In this document: positions 1 through 8,261 of the stretch, in pieces | Numbering within the stretch: the stretch's first letter is position 1 | Layout of the letters: each line of letters opens with the position of its first letter | The notes under the pieces: generated by a model | What the model was told of the DNA's origin: nothing | Databases searched by the model: none | What the model saw: only the letters and a program-made list of their open reading frames with translations | Translations under genes and position numbers: made by a program | DNA from: UKL13-2 sp038206765 | Lineage (GTDB): Bacteria > Pseudomonadota > Gammaproteobacteria > Burkholderiales > Usitatibacteraceae | Reading direction: 5' to 3' | NCBI GenBank assembly: GCA_038206765.1 | Contig: JBBRAM010000015.1 | Location: forward strand, 17,397 to 81,396 | DNA length: 64,000 nucleotides

Positions 1-140
1 TAATCTTTGCCCTGCTGGCGTTTGGACAGGTGTTTGGATTTTTTGGATTATTGCTGGCATTGCCAGCCAGCGCCGCAATCTTGGTCGGGCTGCGTCATCT
101 GAGGGGCAGCTATCAGGGGAGTGATTTGTACCGGCGATAG
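1..140 (+). CDS. AI-2E/PerM family transporter, C-terminal end (partial)
   Basis: Reading in frame from base 3 gives 45 residues that end at TAG 138-140. They form a hydrophobic stretch with FGFFGLLLALPASAA followed by a basic tail ending SDLYRR. This is how the last transmembrane helix and tail of AI-2E/PerM family permeases look (homotrimeric multi-pass inner-membrane exporters or permeases of varied or unknown substrate). The gene begins upstream of the window, so nothing can be said of its start. It converges on the HAMP gene at 188. The assignment rests only on this short tail. Confidence 0.6.
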   Translation, partial: IFALLAFGQVFGFFGLLLALPASAAILVGLRHLRGSYQGSDLYRR

Positions 141-187
141 CTTGCTTTGAATTGGCCTCGGGCTGGCTCGAAGGTAGCCATTTAGAG

Positions 188-877
188 CTACCCCTTTAGT
201 AATGCAATTGCTTCTTCGGTACTACGACGCATACGATTAAACGCAATAGCCAACACGCCGACCTCGTCTTTGGTGTCGGGCTTGAATTCAGGGATTGTAA
301 AATCGCCAATCGAAACTGCATCTGCCTGCCGCGCCATTTCGGCGATTGGGCGCACGATCATGCGATCCAGCATTAAATTGAGGACAAAAAATACGGCAAA
401 GAAAACCGCGCCTAGCGAACTCATCAACGTCGTGAGCGCCGTTTTGACAGTCGCGAGAATGGGGATTAAATCAATCGTCGCCACGCGAATTTTTCCCGCA
501 TCTTCAATGCTATTCATTTTGCGTGCAATAACCAACCGCTTCTCGCCCGAGGTGGATGTAAAAATATCTGCAATTTGATTATTGCTGCTGCCTTTGAAAC
601 GCGCTATTGCTTCGCCCTCGACCCCGCTAATGCCGTTTTGGACTTTATCAGCTGGAAATTCGCGAATCTTCATATCCACCAAACGTGAACCCATTGCCGT
701 CGCGGTGCGCGCATTGATATTGCCCATCACCGCAGCATCGAGGGTCATCAGCGCGGCCCGTTCGGCGTCATCAATAGCCTGACGTTCAAGATAGCGTTGC
801 GCAACTACCCCCACCGTTAAAAAGCCGGCCGTGAACACCACCAACAGAATCAGATTAAATTTGAGGCGTAGCCCCAT
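188..877 (-). CDS. HAMP-domain membrane sensor without output domain
   Basis: 229 residues. A hydrophobic segment at about 7-25 starts the protein, then a periplasmic part of about 125 residues, a second membrane helix at about 148-170, and a HAMP linker (RMIVRPIAEMARQADAVSIG to DEVGVLAIAFNRM). The protein stops about 10 residues after the HAMP, so there is no kinase, GGDEF or methyl-accepting module. The start is backed by an AGGAGG ribosome site just upstream. It probably acts by pairing with a separate partner, for example a kinase encoded elsewhere, or as a dimerising regulator; this is inference. The periplasmic part lacks a CxxCH haem motif, which argues against a haem-type Tll0287-like sensor. 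Confidence 0.75.
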   Translation of the reverse strand: MGLRLKFNLILLVVFTAGFLTVGVVAQRYLERQAIDDAERAALMTLDAAVMGNINARTATAMGSRLVDMKIREFPADKVQNGISGVEGEAIARFKGSSNNQIADIFTSTSGEKRLVIARKMNSIEDAGKIRVATIDLIPILATVKTALTTLMSSLGAVFFAVFFVLNLMLDRMIVRPIAEMARQADAVSIGDFTIPEFKPDTKDEVGVLAIAFNRMRRSTEEAIALLKG

Positions 878-1008
878 GGTGCCCTCCTGCTATTTATTTT
901 TTAAATGCTTGATATCGAAATGTCAGGTGCCGTTGTTTTTTGCCTGGTTGAAACCATGCTCGCAACGCCAACAACACACACCCAACACCAAGCGCTAATT
1001 TGAGAATT

Positions 1009-1602
1009 TCAACCTGAAGCTTGGGACTGCATCAAACCATTTTGCGCGCGTACACTGTCAAAAAAAGAATTGCGCTCGTCAGGTGTTCGCAAATGCGTGG
1101 CCAGGCCCTCAAAAAAATCTCGCGAATTGTCGGTGGCGCGCGCATAGCGTTGAACCAACACACCAGCTAACGGACCAATAATCGGTGCCAAAGCCGCTTC
1201 GCCGCGCTGCATCAATTCTGGGGTAATTGGCGCGGCACCACGAACAGTTGCCGCCGCTTGCAGGTTTGATTCTCTTTGCGAGCTTGCGCTCGCTGGTGGT
1301 GTTGAGTGTGCGGCGCTGGCGCTTCCATTTCTATTGGGTTTCGCACCCACGCTGGACTGTTGGTATTCGTGCAAAATACGATTTGCACTTTTGCTGAACA
1401 GTTCGCGCTTGCCGGGCTCTTCGATATTGCTGGCAATGTTCAGAATCACTTCATGTGGATCTTGGCTTAACCGGCTGGCGCGCTTTACGGTGGTAATTGA
1501 GTATGGCCCCAAATATGGCAGCAGCGCACGCGTTAATTCAGCAAGCAAGGCTGGCTCTAAATCAAGCTGTTGTCTGGCAGCATCGCTGAATTGTGTGCTC
1601 AT
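1009..1602 (-). CDS. protein with two copies of a short helical domain (DUF8082-like)
   Basis: From ATG 1602 this is 197 residues; an upstream in-frame ATG at 1704 adds 34 residues that look non-coding. Two related segments of about 55 residues are visible: LARALLPYLGPYSITTVKRA with a following FSKSANRIL, and LAPIIGPLAGVLVQRYARA ending NSFFDSV. They are separated by a Ser/Ala/Pro-rich linker of about 45 residues. Such L-x-P-x-I-G-P-x-A-x3-V-x-R-A units occur at the C-terminus of bacterial Ser/Thr kinases and cyclases, where they are thought to mediate contacts. Here they stand alone with no catalytic domain. Because the upstream neighbour in transcription order is nadA, 337 bases away, it is probably transcribed on its own. 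Function unknown. Confidence 0.6.
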   Translation of the reverse strand: MSTQFSDAARQQLDLEPALLAELTRALLPYLGPYSITTVKRASRLSQDPHEVILNIASNIEEPGKRELFSKSANRILHEYQQSSVGAKPNRNGSASAAHSTPPASASSQRESNLQAAATVRGAAPITPELMQRGEAALAPIIGPLAGVLVQRYARATDNSRDFFEGLATHLRTPDERNSFFDSVRAQNGLMQSQASG

Positions 1603-1939
1603 ATTGTTATGTCGTCTTGTCGGCAGATTGGCGGTGTGTCGTAAAAATCGCGCTTCATCAAACATGTTCCGCTTAAAAATGTGATCGGATTTAATCGAAA
1701 ACATCTATGTGAGCATCTCCAAAAAGCTTTCGATTCCTCCCGCATCACTAGCCATTAGTGTATCGCAACTGCACGGCTTTAAGGCACTGAAAAAGTGCAC
1801 TACTTGCGGATAACCGCCCCAAAAAACTGGTAAAACCGCCAAAAATAGATGACTTGGCGATCAATTTACATATTTTGACAATTTGGCGGCGAATCCAATG
1901 CGTTTTAGCGACCGAATAACTTAACCTTTCTGCCGCCCG
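1603..1939. other. intergenic region, no gene seen
   Basis: Stretch between nadA and the helical-domain gene. It includes the doubtful N-terminal extension of that gene (1603-1704). The rest is AT-rich with no convincing terminator; the only pattern is a repeated AACCGCC around 1815-1850. Confidence 0.5.
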
Positions 1940-3076
1940 CTATGCAGGGCCAATGCCGTGTGTATTGCTGCCTGGCGCTTGCGTTATAGCATTGGTCAAA
2001 TTAAGCCCCTGTGCAAAATCGAGCATGCGTTGGATTGAGCGCCTCGCCAGCAAGCCCACAGCCGGGTCGACATGGATTTCGTTTTTATGATTTTCCAAAA
2101 CCTCGGCTAAATTCGCCAAACCATTCATGGCCATCCACGGACAATGCGCGCAGCTTTTGCAAGTGGCTGAATTGCCCGCTGTCGGCGCTTCGATAAAAAT
2201 TTTGCCCGGCGCAGCGGCTTTCATTTTATGGAAAATACCTTTATCGGTGGCGACGATAAATGTGTTGGCAGCCATCGTTTGCGCCGCTTTAATAATTTGC
2301 GTGGTTGATCCCACCACATCAGCTAACGCCACCACGCTTGCTGGCGATTCCGGATGCACCAGCAGCTTGGCCTCAGGATGTTGCTTCTTCAGCTCAATCA
2401 GCTCTGCCGTTTTAAATTCATCGTGGACCAAACACGAGCCTTGCCACAGCAGCATATCTGCGCCGGTTTGGGCCTGGATATAGCCACCCAAATGTCGATC
2501 CGGTGCCCAGATTATTTTTTCACCTTTCGCATGCAGATGTTCAACAATTTTTAAGCCGATGCTAGATGTCACCATCCAGTCGGCGCGCGCTTTCACCTTG
2601 GCGCTGGTATTGGCATAAACAACGACGGTGCGATCCGGATGCGCGTCACAGAAGGCGGTAAATTCATCCGGCGGGCAACCCAAATCGAGTGAACATTCCG
2701 CTTCCAATTCAGGCATCAAGACACGCTTTTCCGGATTCAAAATTTTTGCAGTTTCACCCATGAAGCGCACACCACACACCACCACCGTTTGCGCAGAATG
2801 ATCGCGCCCAAACCGCGCCATTTCAAGCGAATCAGAAACGCAGCCACCGGTTTCTTCAGCGAGGTCTTGCAGATCGGGATGCACATAATAGTGCGCCACG
2901 AGTACCGCGTTTTGCTCTTTAAGCAAGCGCTTGATGCGCGCCTTGAGTTCGATTCGCTCGGCGGCATTCGGCTCAACTAGCACCTTTGCCCACGCATGAT
3001 CAACTGACATCGTCGCGCCAAAGTTATTGACGCGCGGATGATCGAATTCAACACGGATTGGCGCTAAGGTGTTCAT
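1940..3076 (-). CDS. nadA: quinolinate synthase A
   Basis: Condenses iminoaspartate with dihydroxyacetone phosphate to quinolinate, the first committed precursor of NAD, in the cytosol. 378 residues, somewhat longer at the N-terminus than the E. coli protein. The three-fold repeated fold is recognisable from VAHYYVHPDLQDLAEETGG at 60-78, and the [4Fe-4S] ligand positions from AECSL (C128), GSCLVH (C215) and the C-x2-C-x2-C run at 306-312 followed by PWMAMNGL. The ATG has a GGAG eight bases upstream. It follows kynU by 13 bases, so the two are one transcription unit. The partner L-aspartate oxidase (nadB) is not in the window. Confidence 0.95.
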   Translation of the reverse strand: MNTLAPIRVEFDHPRVNNFGATMSVDHAWAKVLVEPNAAERIELKARIKRLLKEQNAVLVAHYYVHPDLQDLAEETGGCVSDSLEMARFGRDHSAQTVVVCGVRFMGETAKILNPEKRVLMPELEAECSLDLGCPPDEFTAFCDAHPDRTVVVYANTSAKVKARADWMVTSSIGLKIVEHLHAKGEKIIWAPDRHLGGYIQAQTGADMLLWQGSCLVHDEFKTAELIELKKQHPEAKLLVHPESPASVVALADVVGSTTQIIKAAQTMAANTFIVATDKGIFHKMKAAAPGKIFIEAPTAGNSATCKSCAHCPWMAMNGLANLAEVLENHKNEIHVDPAVGLLARRSIQRMLDFAQGLNLTNAITQAPGSNTHGIGPA

Positions 3077-3089
3077 AAAATAACTCCGA

Positions 3090-4346
3090 TTAGGTTACGG
3101 CATTGCGGTGCTGATATTTTGAATCTTGCCAAGCGCCTGATTGCATGACGTCGCGAATCACCATCACTGCATTCCAAATATCCGCGAACCGCGTGTAAAG
3201 AGGCGTAAAACCAAAGCGCAACAGATTGGGCTGGCGAAAATCACCGATCACGCCGTGATCGATCAGCGACTGCATGATCGCATATGCATGGTCATGCGCA
3301 AACGAAAGCTGGCTGGCACGCTTGGCATGTTCGCGCGGCGAGACGCAATGGAATCCGAAATCAGCGCAATGCTCGTCCATCAACATCCAAAACACGTCGC
3401 TTAAGGCAAGCGACTTTTGACGCACGGCTTGCATACTAACGTCGTGAAACGAAGTTAATCCGCAATCAAGTGCCTGCATCGCTAAAATTGAAGGCGTGCC
3501 AGCCAGCAAGCGTTCAATTCCCGGTGCTGGCGCGTACTCTGGCGAGAATGCGAACGGTGCCTGATGACCGAACCAGCCTGCGAGTGGCGTGGCAAAATTT
3601 GGCTGCAAGTCGCGAGCAACATAGCAATAGGCAGGCGCACCTGGCCCACCATTCAAATATTTGTAGCCGCAGCCCACCGCCATTTCAGCGCCGCTCTCAT
3701 TGAGCGACACGGGCACCGCGCCCGCACTGTGGCTCAAATCCCATAAAATTCGGGTTCCGGCTTGCTGCGCTGCGATATTTAGTGCGGCCATGTCATGTAA
3801 ATGCCCGCTGCAATAGTCAACTTGGGTGATGATCGCTACCGCGACCGTCTCGTCCAGCGTTGCCGCCAGCTGATCGGCTGCGACCAATTTTAGGGTGTAC
3901 TGACTGCCCAGTAGCGCGTTGAGGCCTTGCACCATATACAAATCGGTAGGGAAATTGCCAGCTTCCGACAAAATTACGCGGCGCTGCTTGTCGTTGCGAA
4001 TCGCGGGCAATTCTAATGCGCCGGCCAGCAATTTAAAGATATTGATCGAGGTGGAATCGGCTGCCACAATTTCGCCCGGCGCTGCACCGAGCATTTGTGC
4101 AATTTTATTGCCGATCCGCTGCGGAAAATTGACCCAATCATGCTTGTTCCACGAGCGAATCAGATCGTTGCCCCACTCTTGGCGAATGGTGTTTTGCAAC
4201 GTAGCGGCGGTTGCGCGCGGCAGTGCGCCCAAAGAATTGCCATCAAGATAGATGACATTTTCGGGCAAATCAAATCGCTCGCGGATGTGTCGCAGGGGGT
4301 CGTCTGCATCACGTTGCGCACAAATGAGCTTGGTTACGGTATTCAT
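3090..4346 (-). CDS. kynU: kynureninase
   Basis: PLP-dependent hydrolase that splits L-kynurenine to anthranilate and alanine, or 3-hydroxykynurenine to 3-hydroxyanthranilate. 418 residues, normal for the family. Diagnostic stretches are the N-terminal YLDGNSLGALP, WDLSHSAGA at 202-210 with the PLP-contacting Asp203, and CGYKYLNGGPGAPAY with Schiff-base Lys229. AGGT lies close upstream of the ATG. It is the first gene of a kynU-nadA pair. Tryptophan dioxygenase, kynurenine formamidase, kynurenine monooxygenase and 3-HAA dioxygenase are absent here, so the product is more likely anthranilate from tryptophan breakdown than quinolinate. Confidence 0.93.
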   Translation of the reverse strand: MNTVTKLICAQRDADDPLRHIRERFDLPENVIYLDGNSLGALPRATAATLQNTIRQEWGNDLIRSWNKHDWVNFPQRIGNKIAQMLGAAPGEIVAADSTSINIFKLLAGALELPAIRNDKQRRVILSEAGNFPTDLYMVQGLNALLGSQYTLKLVAADQLAATLDETVAVAIITQVDYCSGHLHDMAALNIAAQQAGTRILWDLSHSAGAVPVSLNESGAEMAVGCGYKYLNGGPGAPAYCYVARDLQPNFATPLAGWFGHQAPFAFSPEYAPAPGIERLLAGTPSILAMQALDCGLTSFHDVSMQAVRQKSLALSDVFWMLMDEHCADFGFHCVSPREHAKRASQLSFAHDHAYAIMQSLIDHGVIGDFRQPNLLRFGFTPLYTRFADIWNAVMVIRDVMQSGAWQDSKYQHRNAVT

Positions 4347-4835
4347 TGGACCTTCATTGTATTGTTCGATTAAGCGTATGGAAATATCGGCGGTGGGTTT
4401 GCTTAATTTTCCCGAGGGATTGCAGTACTAAATTATCGCAGACGCAACCTGGTTTGCGTATAAGTATTGCGGCGCGGCGTTGTATTTTGGTGGCGAGTTG
4501 CGCGACTTGTTGCGCTACCTGCGGTTCATCAACAAACCCATCAGCGTCAAGAGTAAATCTTCGCTTCATCGCGCGAATAGACAGTTGCGGAGATACTAAC
4601 TTGCTGGGCAGGTTTTTGCCAATGGGATGGGACGGCGAAATTGAGGGTACGATGGCACGTTTGCTGGGTCTCCATTGTTCCAATGTGGGGCTAGATCATA
4701 ATTTTAGGTATCGCGAAGTAACTATTTTTATAGGCTACTTTTACTATCTTCTACCTTGCACTGTGCGCATAATGTTGGTCATGATTAACGATATTTCAAT
4801 ATTTAAAGACACGTCCAGTCGTTCAGGCAGCTGAT
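4347..4835. other. 489-base region between kynU and crtY
   Basis: Divergent promoter region for kynU-nadA (left) and crtY-blh (right). A minus-strand frame 4354-4683 (109 codons) ends 8 bases before kynU. Its middle (RRFTLDADGFVDEPQVAQQV) reads like protein, but it has no recognisable domain and its ends look random, so I do not call it. No clear -35/-10 pair was found for crtY; the best -10-like hexamer is CATAAT at 4768-4773. Confidence 0.4.
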
Positions 4836-6164
4836 TTGGCAACCACAGATTTCAACGCATTCGACATCGCGATTATCGGCGGCGGCATGGCCGGTTTATC
4901 ATTGGCAGTGCGCTTAACAGAGGGACGATTCGCCCATCTGCGCATTGTCGTCATCGAGCCTCGCACCCATTATTCGCGGGATCGCACTTGGTGTTATTGG
5001 AGCGTGCCTAAAATAACGCATCCATTTGCCGAGGCCGTCACAATGCGATGGCCGAAATGGCGCTTATCACGCTGGATTGAGGGCCAGCGCACTCATACGG
5101 ACGGTTCGGCGTTGATTGACGTCACTTGCAACGGCAATAGGCGCGATGGCGGCAATGGTGGTGGTGATCGTGGCGATCGCAGTGGCAGCAGCCCCGACGA
5201 AGACATCCAATACGAAATGATCCAGGCAGACACCTTTTATGCGACGGCTTTGAAAGCAATCTCTGCGGCCTCGCACATCACGTTACGACTGGGCGCGACA
5301 GTAGAGTCGCTGCAAACATTGCCTGACGATTCGGGTAAAAATTCAGCAGGTAAGGTTGCGATTAAAACCAATCTTGGTGTGATCCATGGCGGGCTTATTT
5401 TTGATTCTCGCCCGCCATCAATGCTCTCAAAAGCCGCATGGATACAGGGTTTCCGCGGCATTGAGGTTGAAACAGATAAGCCCTGTTTTGATCCGAAAAC
5501 CGTGACAATGATGGATTTTTCGATCGCGCCCAATCCCGCAACCACAGGTACGACGCCGACCAACCAAGTCCGGTTTATGTATGTGTTGCCATTCAGCACC
5601 ACCCATGCGCTGATTGAGGAGACGACATTCACATTGGCAACAGATTCGTCGCGCCAGCCGGTTTTCGACGAATCCGCCGCGCAACATTACCTGACGCAGA
5701 AGTTTGGCGCGAACAATGTTCGGATACTGCATCGGGAGCAAGGCGCGATACCAATGGATCCTGCCTTGCGGCCATCGCATGCGCCGGGCAAAGTCATTAA
5801 AATTGGCACGGCAGGTGGCATGTGCCGCGCATCGAGTGGCTATACGTTTTTTGAAACCCAGCGTGCATGTAAAATGATTGCGGATCGGTTGGCAACGATG
5901 GGGTCCCAAGATTTCGCAAACGTCTCGCCACAGTTCGCGTTACCAAAGTGGCGCTCGTCAGCGAGCTATTGGATGGATGCTGTTTTTTTACGGGTGTTGG
6001 CAACCGAACCCGGCATTGCGCCAATTCTTTTTACGAATCTGTTCGCCAACGTACCGGCTGATGCATTAGTGCGGTTTTTATCCGGCGTGGCGACACCAAT
6101 CGATTTGTTTCACGTTGTGACGGCCTGCCCGAAATGGCCGTTTATCAAGGCCGTCGTTTCATGA
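4836..6164 (+). CDS. crtY: lycopene beta-cyclase
   Basis: Flavin-dependent enzyme that closes both ends of lycopene to give beta-carotene. Dinucleotide fold GGGMAG at 15-20, acidic end of the second strand at VVIEPR, then RDRTWCYWSV at 48-57, which is the CrtY signature, and LIDVT at 93-97. The start is TTG at 4836, since the first in-frame ATG lies inside the dinucleotide motif; a weak CAGGCAG precedes it. Residues about 98-123 are a Gly/Asn/Asp/Arg-rich insertion not expected in this family. The gene ends in an ATGA overlap with the next gene, so the two are coupled. crtE, crtB and crtI, which would make lycopene, are not here. Confidence 0.88.
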   Translation: MATTDFNAFDIAIIGGGMAGLSLAVRLTEGRFAHLRIVVIEPRTHYSRDRTWCYWSVPKITHPFAEAVTMRWPKWRLSRWIEGQRTHTDGSALIDVTCNGNRRDGGNGGGDRGDRSGSSPDEDIQYEMIQADTFYATALKAISAASHITLRLGATVESLQTLPDDSGKNSAGKVAIKTNLGVIHGGLIFDSRPPSMLSKAAWIQGFRGIEVETDKPCFDPKTVTMMDFSIAPNPATTGTTPTNQVRFMYVLPFSTTHALIEETTFTLATDSSRQPVFDESAAQHYLTQKFGANNVRILHREQGAIPMDPALRPSHAPGKVIKIGTAGGMCRASSGYTFFETQRACKMIADRLATMGSQDFANVSPQFALPKWRSSASYWMDAVFLRVLATEPGIAPILFTNLFANVPADALVRFLSGVATPIDLFHVVTACPKWPFIKAVVS

Positions 6165-7228
6165 TGGATACGATGGATATGGTGGAACGAGATCGCGCCA
6201 ACCAGTTTCGACTTATCCGGTCACGGCTGACATGGCTGTGGGCAATCGTGGCGCTGATTGCCGCAACCGCGAGCCGCTTCGACTGGTTTCCCGCCGTTGC
6301 GGCTCAAACACAACTGCTCATACTAGCTGTGACCGTTGCAATGCTCGGCGTGCCGCATGGTGCACTCGATCACTTGGTTGCGAGAGATTTATACAAAGCG
6401 CGATTTCCTCGGCGCTGGCTGCCGTTTTTTTTGGCTCTCTATATCGGACTCGCCGCCATCGTAATGCTGGGCTGGTGGCTGGCTGCACCCGCCATGTTGG
6501 TTCTATTTTTGCTCGCATCGGCATTGCATTTTGGTTTGGGTGACGCAAGCTACGTAACCTATCCTGTCGCGCTTGCGTGGCTTGAAGTGTTGCTCATGGG
6601 AGCGATGCCGATTTTCATTCCTTGGATAATTTTTCCACAGGAGGTTGCCATGCTGTTCGGCTGGCTTGCGAACAATCCGGCAGAACGGTGGCTGCAACCG
6701 TTGTCGTTGCGCTTCAATACCGTCTTGGCCATTCTGACTATCGCAGCCTTTTTCGCTGTGCGATTTTTTCGGGAAGCAGCAAGTCGGGGTTCATCCACCT
6801 CTGAAGCACGTTCCGAACATACTCGTTTTTTGCTTGAATTTTTTGCAACTGCATCGCTGTTCGCCACTATCCCACCGCTACTGGCGTTCACATGGTATTT
6901 TTGTGGATTGCACGCGCCGCGGCACTTGCTTTCGCTGGCAGAGCGCCTTCATGGCGCTCGTACTCGTGCACCATGGCCTGCGCTTACTTGGGTTCTCGTG
7001 CAATCGCTGCCACTAACCCTGATCACGTTGATAGGCGCGGTGTTTGGCTATGTTTGGCTGCAAAGTTTCGATCATCAATCCGCATTATTGCGAGTTGTCT
7101 TTTGGGGCTTGGCGGCACTGACTTTCCCGCATATGTTGCTCACGGCAATCTGGGACCGAACGGCAACCGCTATTGACAATGAGTCGGGTGTCGAAACACA
7201 GCCGGGAAACCCTTTCGGCCGACTGTAA
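6161..7228 (+). CDS. blh: Brp/Blh family beta-carotene 15,15'-dioxygenase
   Basis: Integral membrane enzyme that cleaves beta-carotene at the centre to two retinal molecules, the chromophore of microbial rhodopsins. 355 residues from the ATG at 6161, which overlaps the crtY stop as ATGA; an earlier in-frame start at 6134 is less likely. About nine hydrophobic helices carry the family's iron-binding histidine motifs in order: GVPHGALDH, HFGLGD, FCGLHAPRHLL and FPHMLL. Directly downstream of crtY, it completes a lycopene-to-retinal module. A rhodopsin gene is expected somewhere in the genome but none is in this window. Confidence 0.88.
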   Translation: MMDTMDMVERDRANQFRLIRSRLTWLWAIVALIAATASRFDWFPAVAAQTQLLILAVTVAMLGVPHGALDHLVARDLYKARFPRRWLPFFLALYIGLAAIVMLGWWLAAPAMLVLFLLASALHFGLGDASYVTYPVALAWLEVLLMGAMPIFIPWIIFPQEVAMLFGWLANNPAERWLQPLSLRFNTVLAILTIAAFFAVRFFREAASRGSSTSEARSEHTRFLLEFFATASLFATIPPLLAFTWYFCGLHAPRHLLSLAERLHGARTRAPWPALTWVLVQSLPLTLITLIGAVFGYVWLQSFDHQSALLRVVFWGLAALTFPHMLLTAIWDRTATAIDNESGVETQPGNPFGRL

Positions 7229-7296
7229 TCCAAGTCAGTATGAGGCGCGATTGATAGGGTAAAATGGCGGATTACGAATTTTATGCGCAAATGACT

Positions 7297-8205
7297 ATGT
7301 TGACCGGAAGTTTAGTGGCAATTGTTACCCCGATGTTGGCGGATGGCGCACTCGATTTGCCACGCCTAAAATCGTTGATTGACTGGCATATCGCCGAGGG
7401 GACGGACGGTATTGTGATTGTCGGCACGACCGGCGAATCGCCGACCGTTGATTTTGACGAACACACGCTGCTCATCAAGGCGGCCGTTGAATATGCTAAC
7501 AAGCGTATTCCTGTAATTGCCGGGACCGGCGGTAATTCCACCAAGGAAGCGATCTATCTCACGGAATCCGCCAAAAAGGTGGGCGCAGATTATGCGCTTT
7601 CGGTCGTGCCGTACTACAACAAACCCACGCAAGAAGGCCAATACCAGCACTTTCGCGCCATTGCCGAAGCAGTCGATATCCCGGTTATTTTGTATAACGT
7701 GCCGGGGCGCACCGTCGCGGATTTATCGAACGACACCGCGCTGCGACTGGCGGAAATTTCCAACGTCGTTGGTATCAAGGACGCCACCGGCAACATGGCG
7801 CGTGGCTCCGAATTACTGATGCGTGCGCCGCAGACCTTTGCGATCTACTCTGGCGACGATGCCACCACATTGCCACTGATGATGTTGGGGGCGCACGGAA
7901 CGATTTCGGTCACGGCCAATGTTGCGCCGCGCCTGATGCATGAGATGTGCGCTGCCGCCCTGAAAGGTGAACGCAGTGATAACGCGCGTGCCATCGCTAT
8001 CAACCAGCGTTTATTTGGCCTGCACACCCAGTTATTTTTAGAGCCGAATCCGATCCCGGTGAAATGGGCGCTGCAAGAAATGGGCTTGATTGATGGCGGC
8101 CTGCGCCTCCCATTGACCCCATTTCAGGCGCAATATTTTCCCTTATTGCGCGCTGCGATGCGCCAAGCGGGCATACCCGACAGCCATACTAAGGCAGCCT
8201 CATAA
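7297..8205 (+). CDS. dapA: 4-hydroxy-tetrahydrodipicolinate synthase
   Basis: Condenses pyruvate with aspartate semialdehyde, the first step of the lysine and diaminopimelate branch. The family N-terminus is M-x-TGSLVAIVTPM, so ATG 7297 is chosen, giving 302 residues; frames open at 7264 and 7291 add 11 or 2 residues. GTTGESPT (pyruvate site), the catalytic tyrosine in YNVPGRT and the Schiff-base lysine in VGIKDATGN are intact. TAAAAT at 7260-7265 may be a -10 element. bamC follows after about 55 bases in the same direction, a dapA-bamC order that is common in proteobacteria. Confidence 0.92.
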   Translation: MLTGSLVAIVTPMLADGALDLPRLKSLIDWHIAEGTDGIVIVGTTGESPTVDFDEHTLLIKAAVEYANKRIPVIAGTGGNSTKEAIYLTESAKKVGADYALSVVPYYNKPTQEGQYQHFRAIAEAVDIPVILYNVPGRTVADLSNDTALRLAEISNVVGIKDATGNMARGSELLMRAPQTFAIYSGDDATTLPLMMLGAHGTISVTANVAPRLMHEMCAAALKGERSDNARAIAINQRLFGLHTQLFLEPNPIPVKWALQEMGLIDGGLRLPLTPFQAQYFPLLRAAMRQAGIPDSHTKAAS

Positions 8206-8261
8206 TCAAACCCATGACTAAATTTAAAACGACATCCCCGATTCATTTTTCCGGAACATTT

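Noticed and set aside
4354..4683. Minus-strand frame of 109 codons just upstream of kynU
   Set aside because: Tight spacing to kynU is suggestive, but there is no recognisable domain and the ends look random; left as part of the intergenic region.
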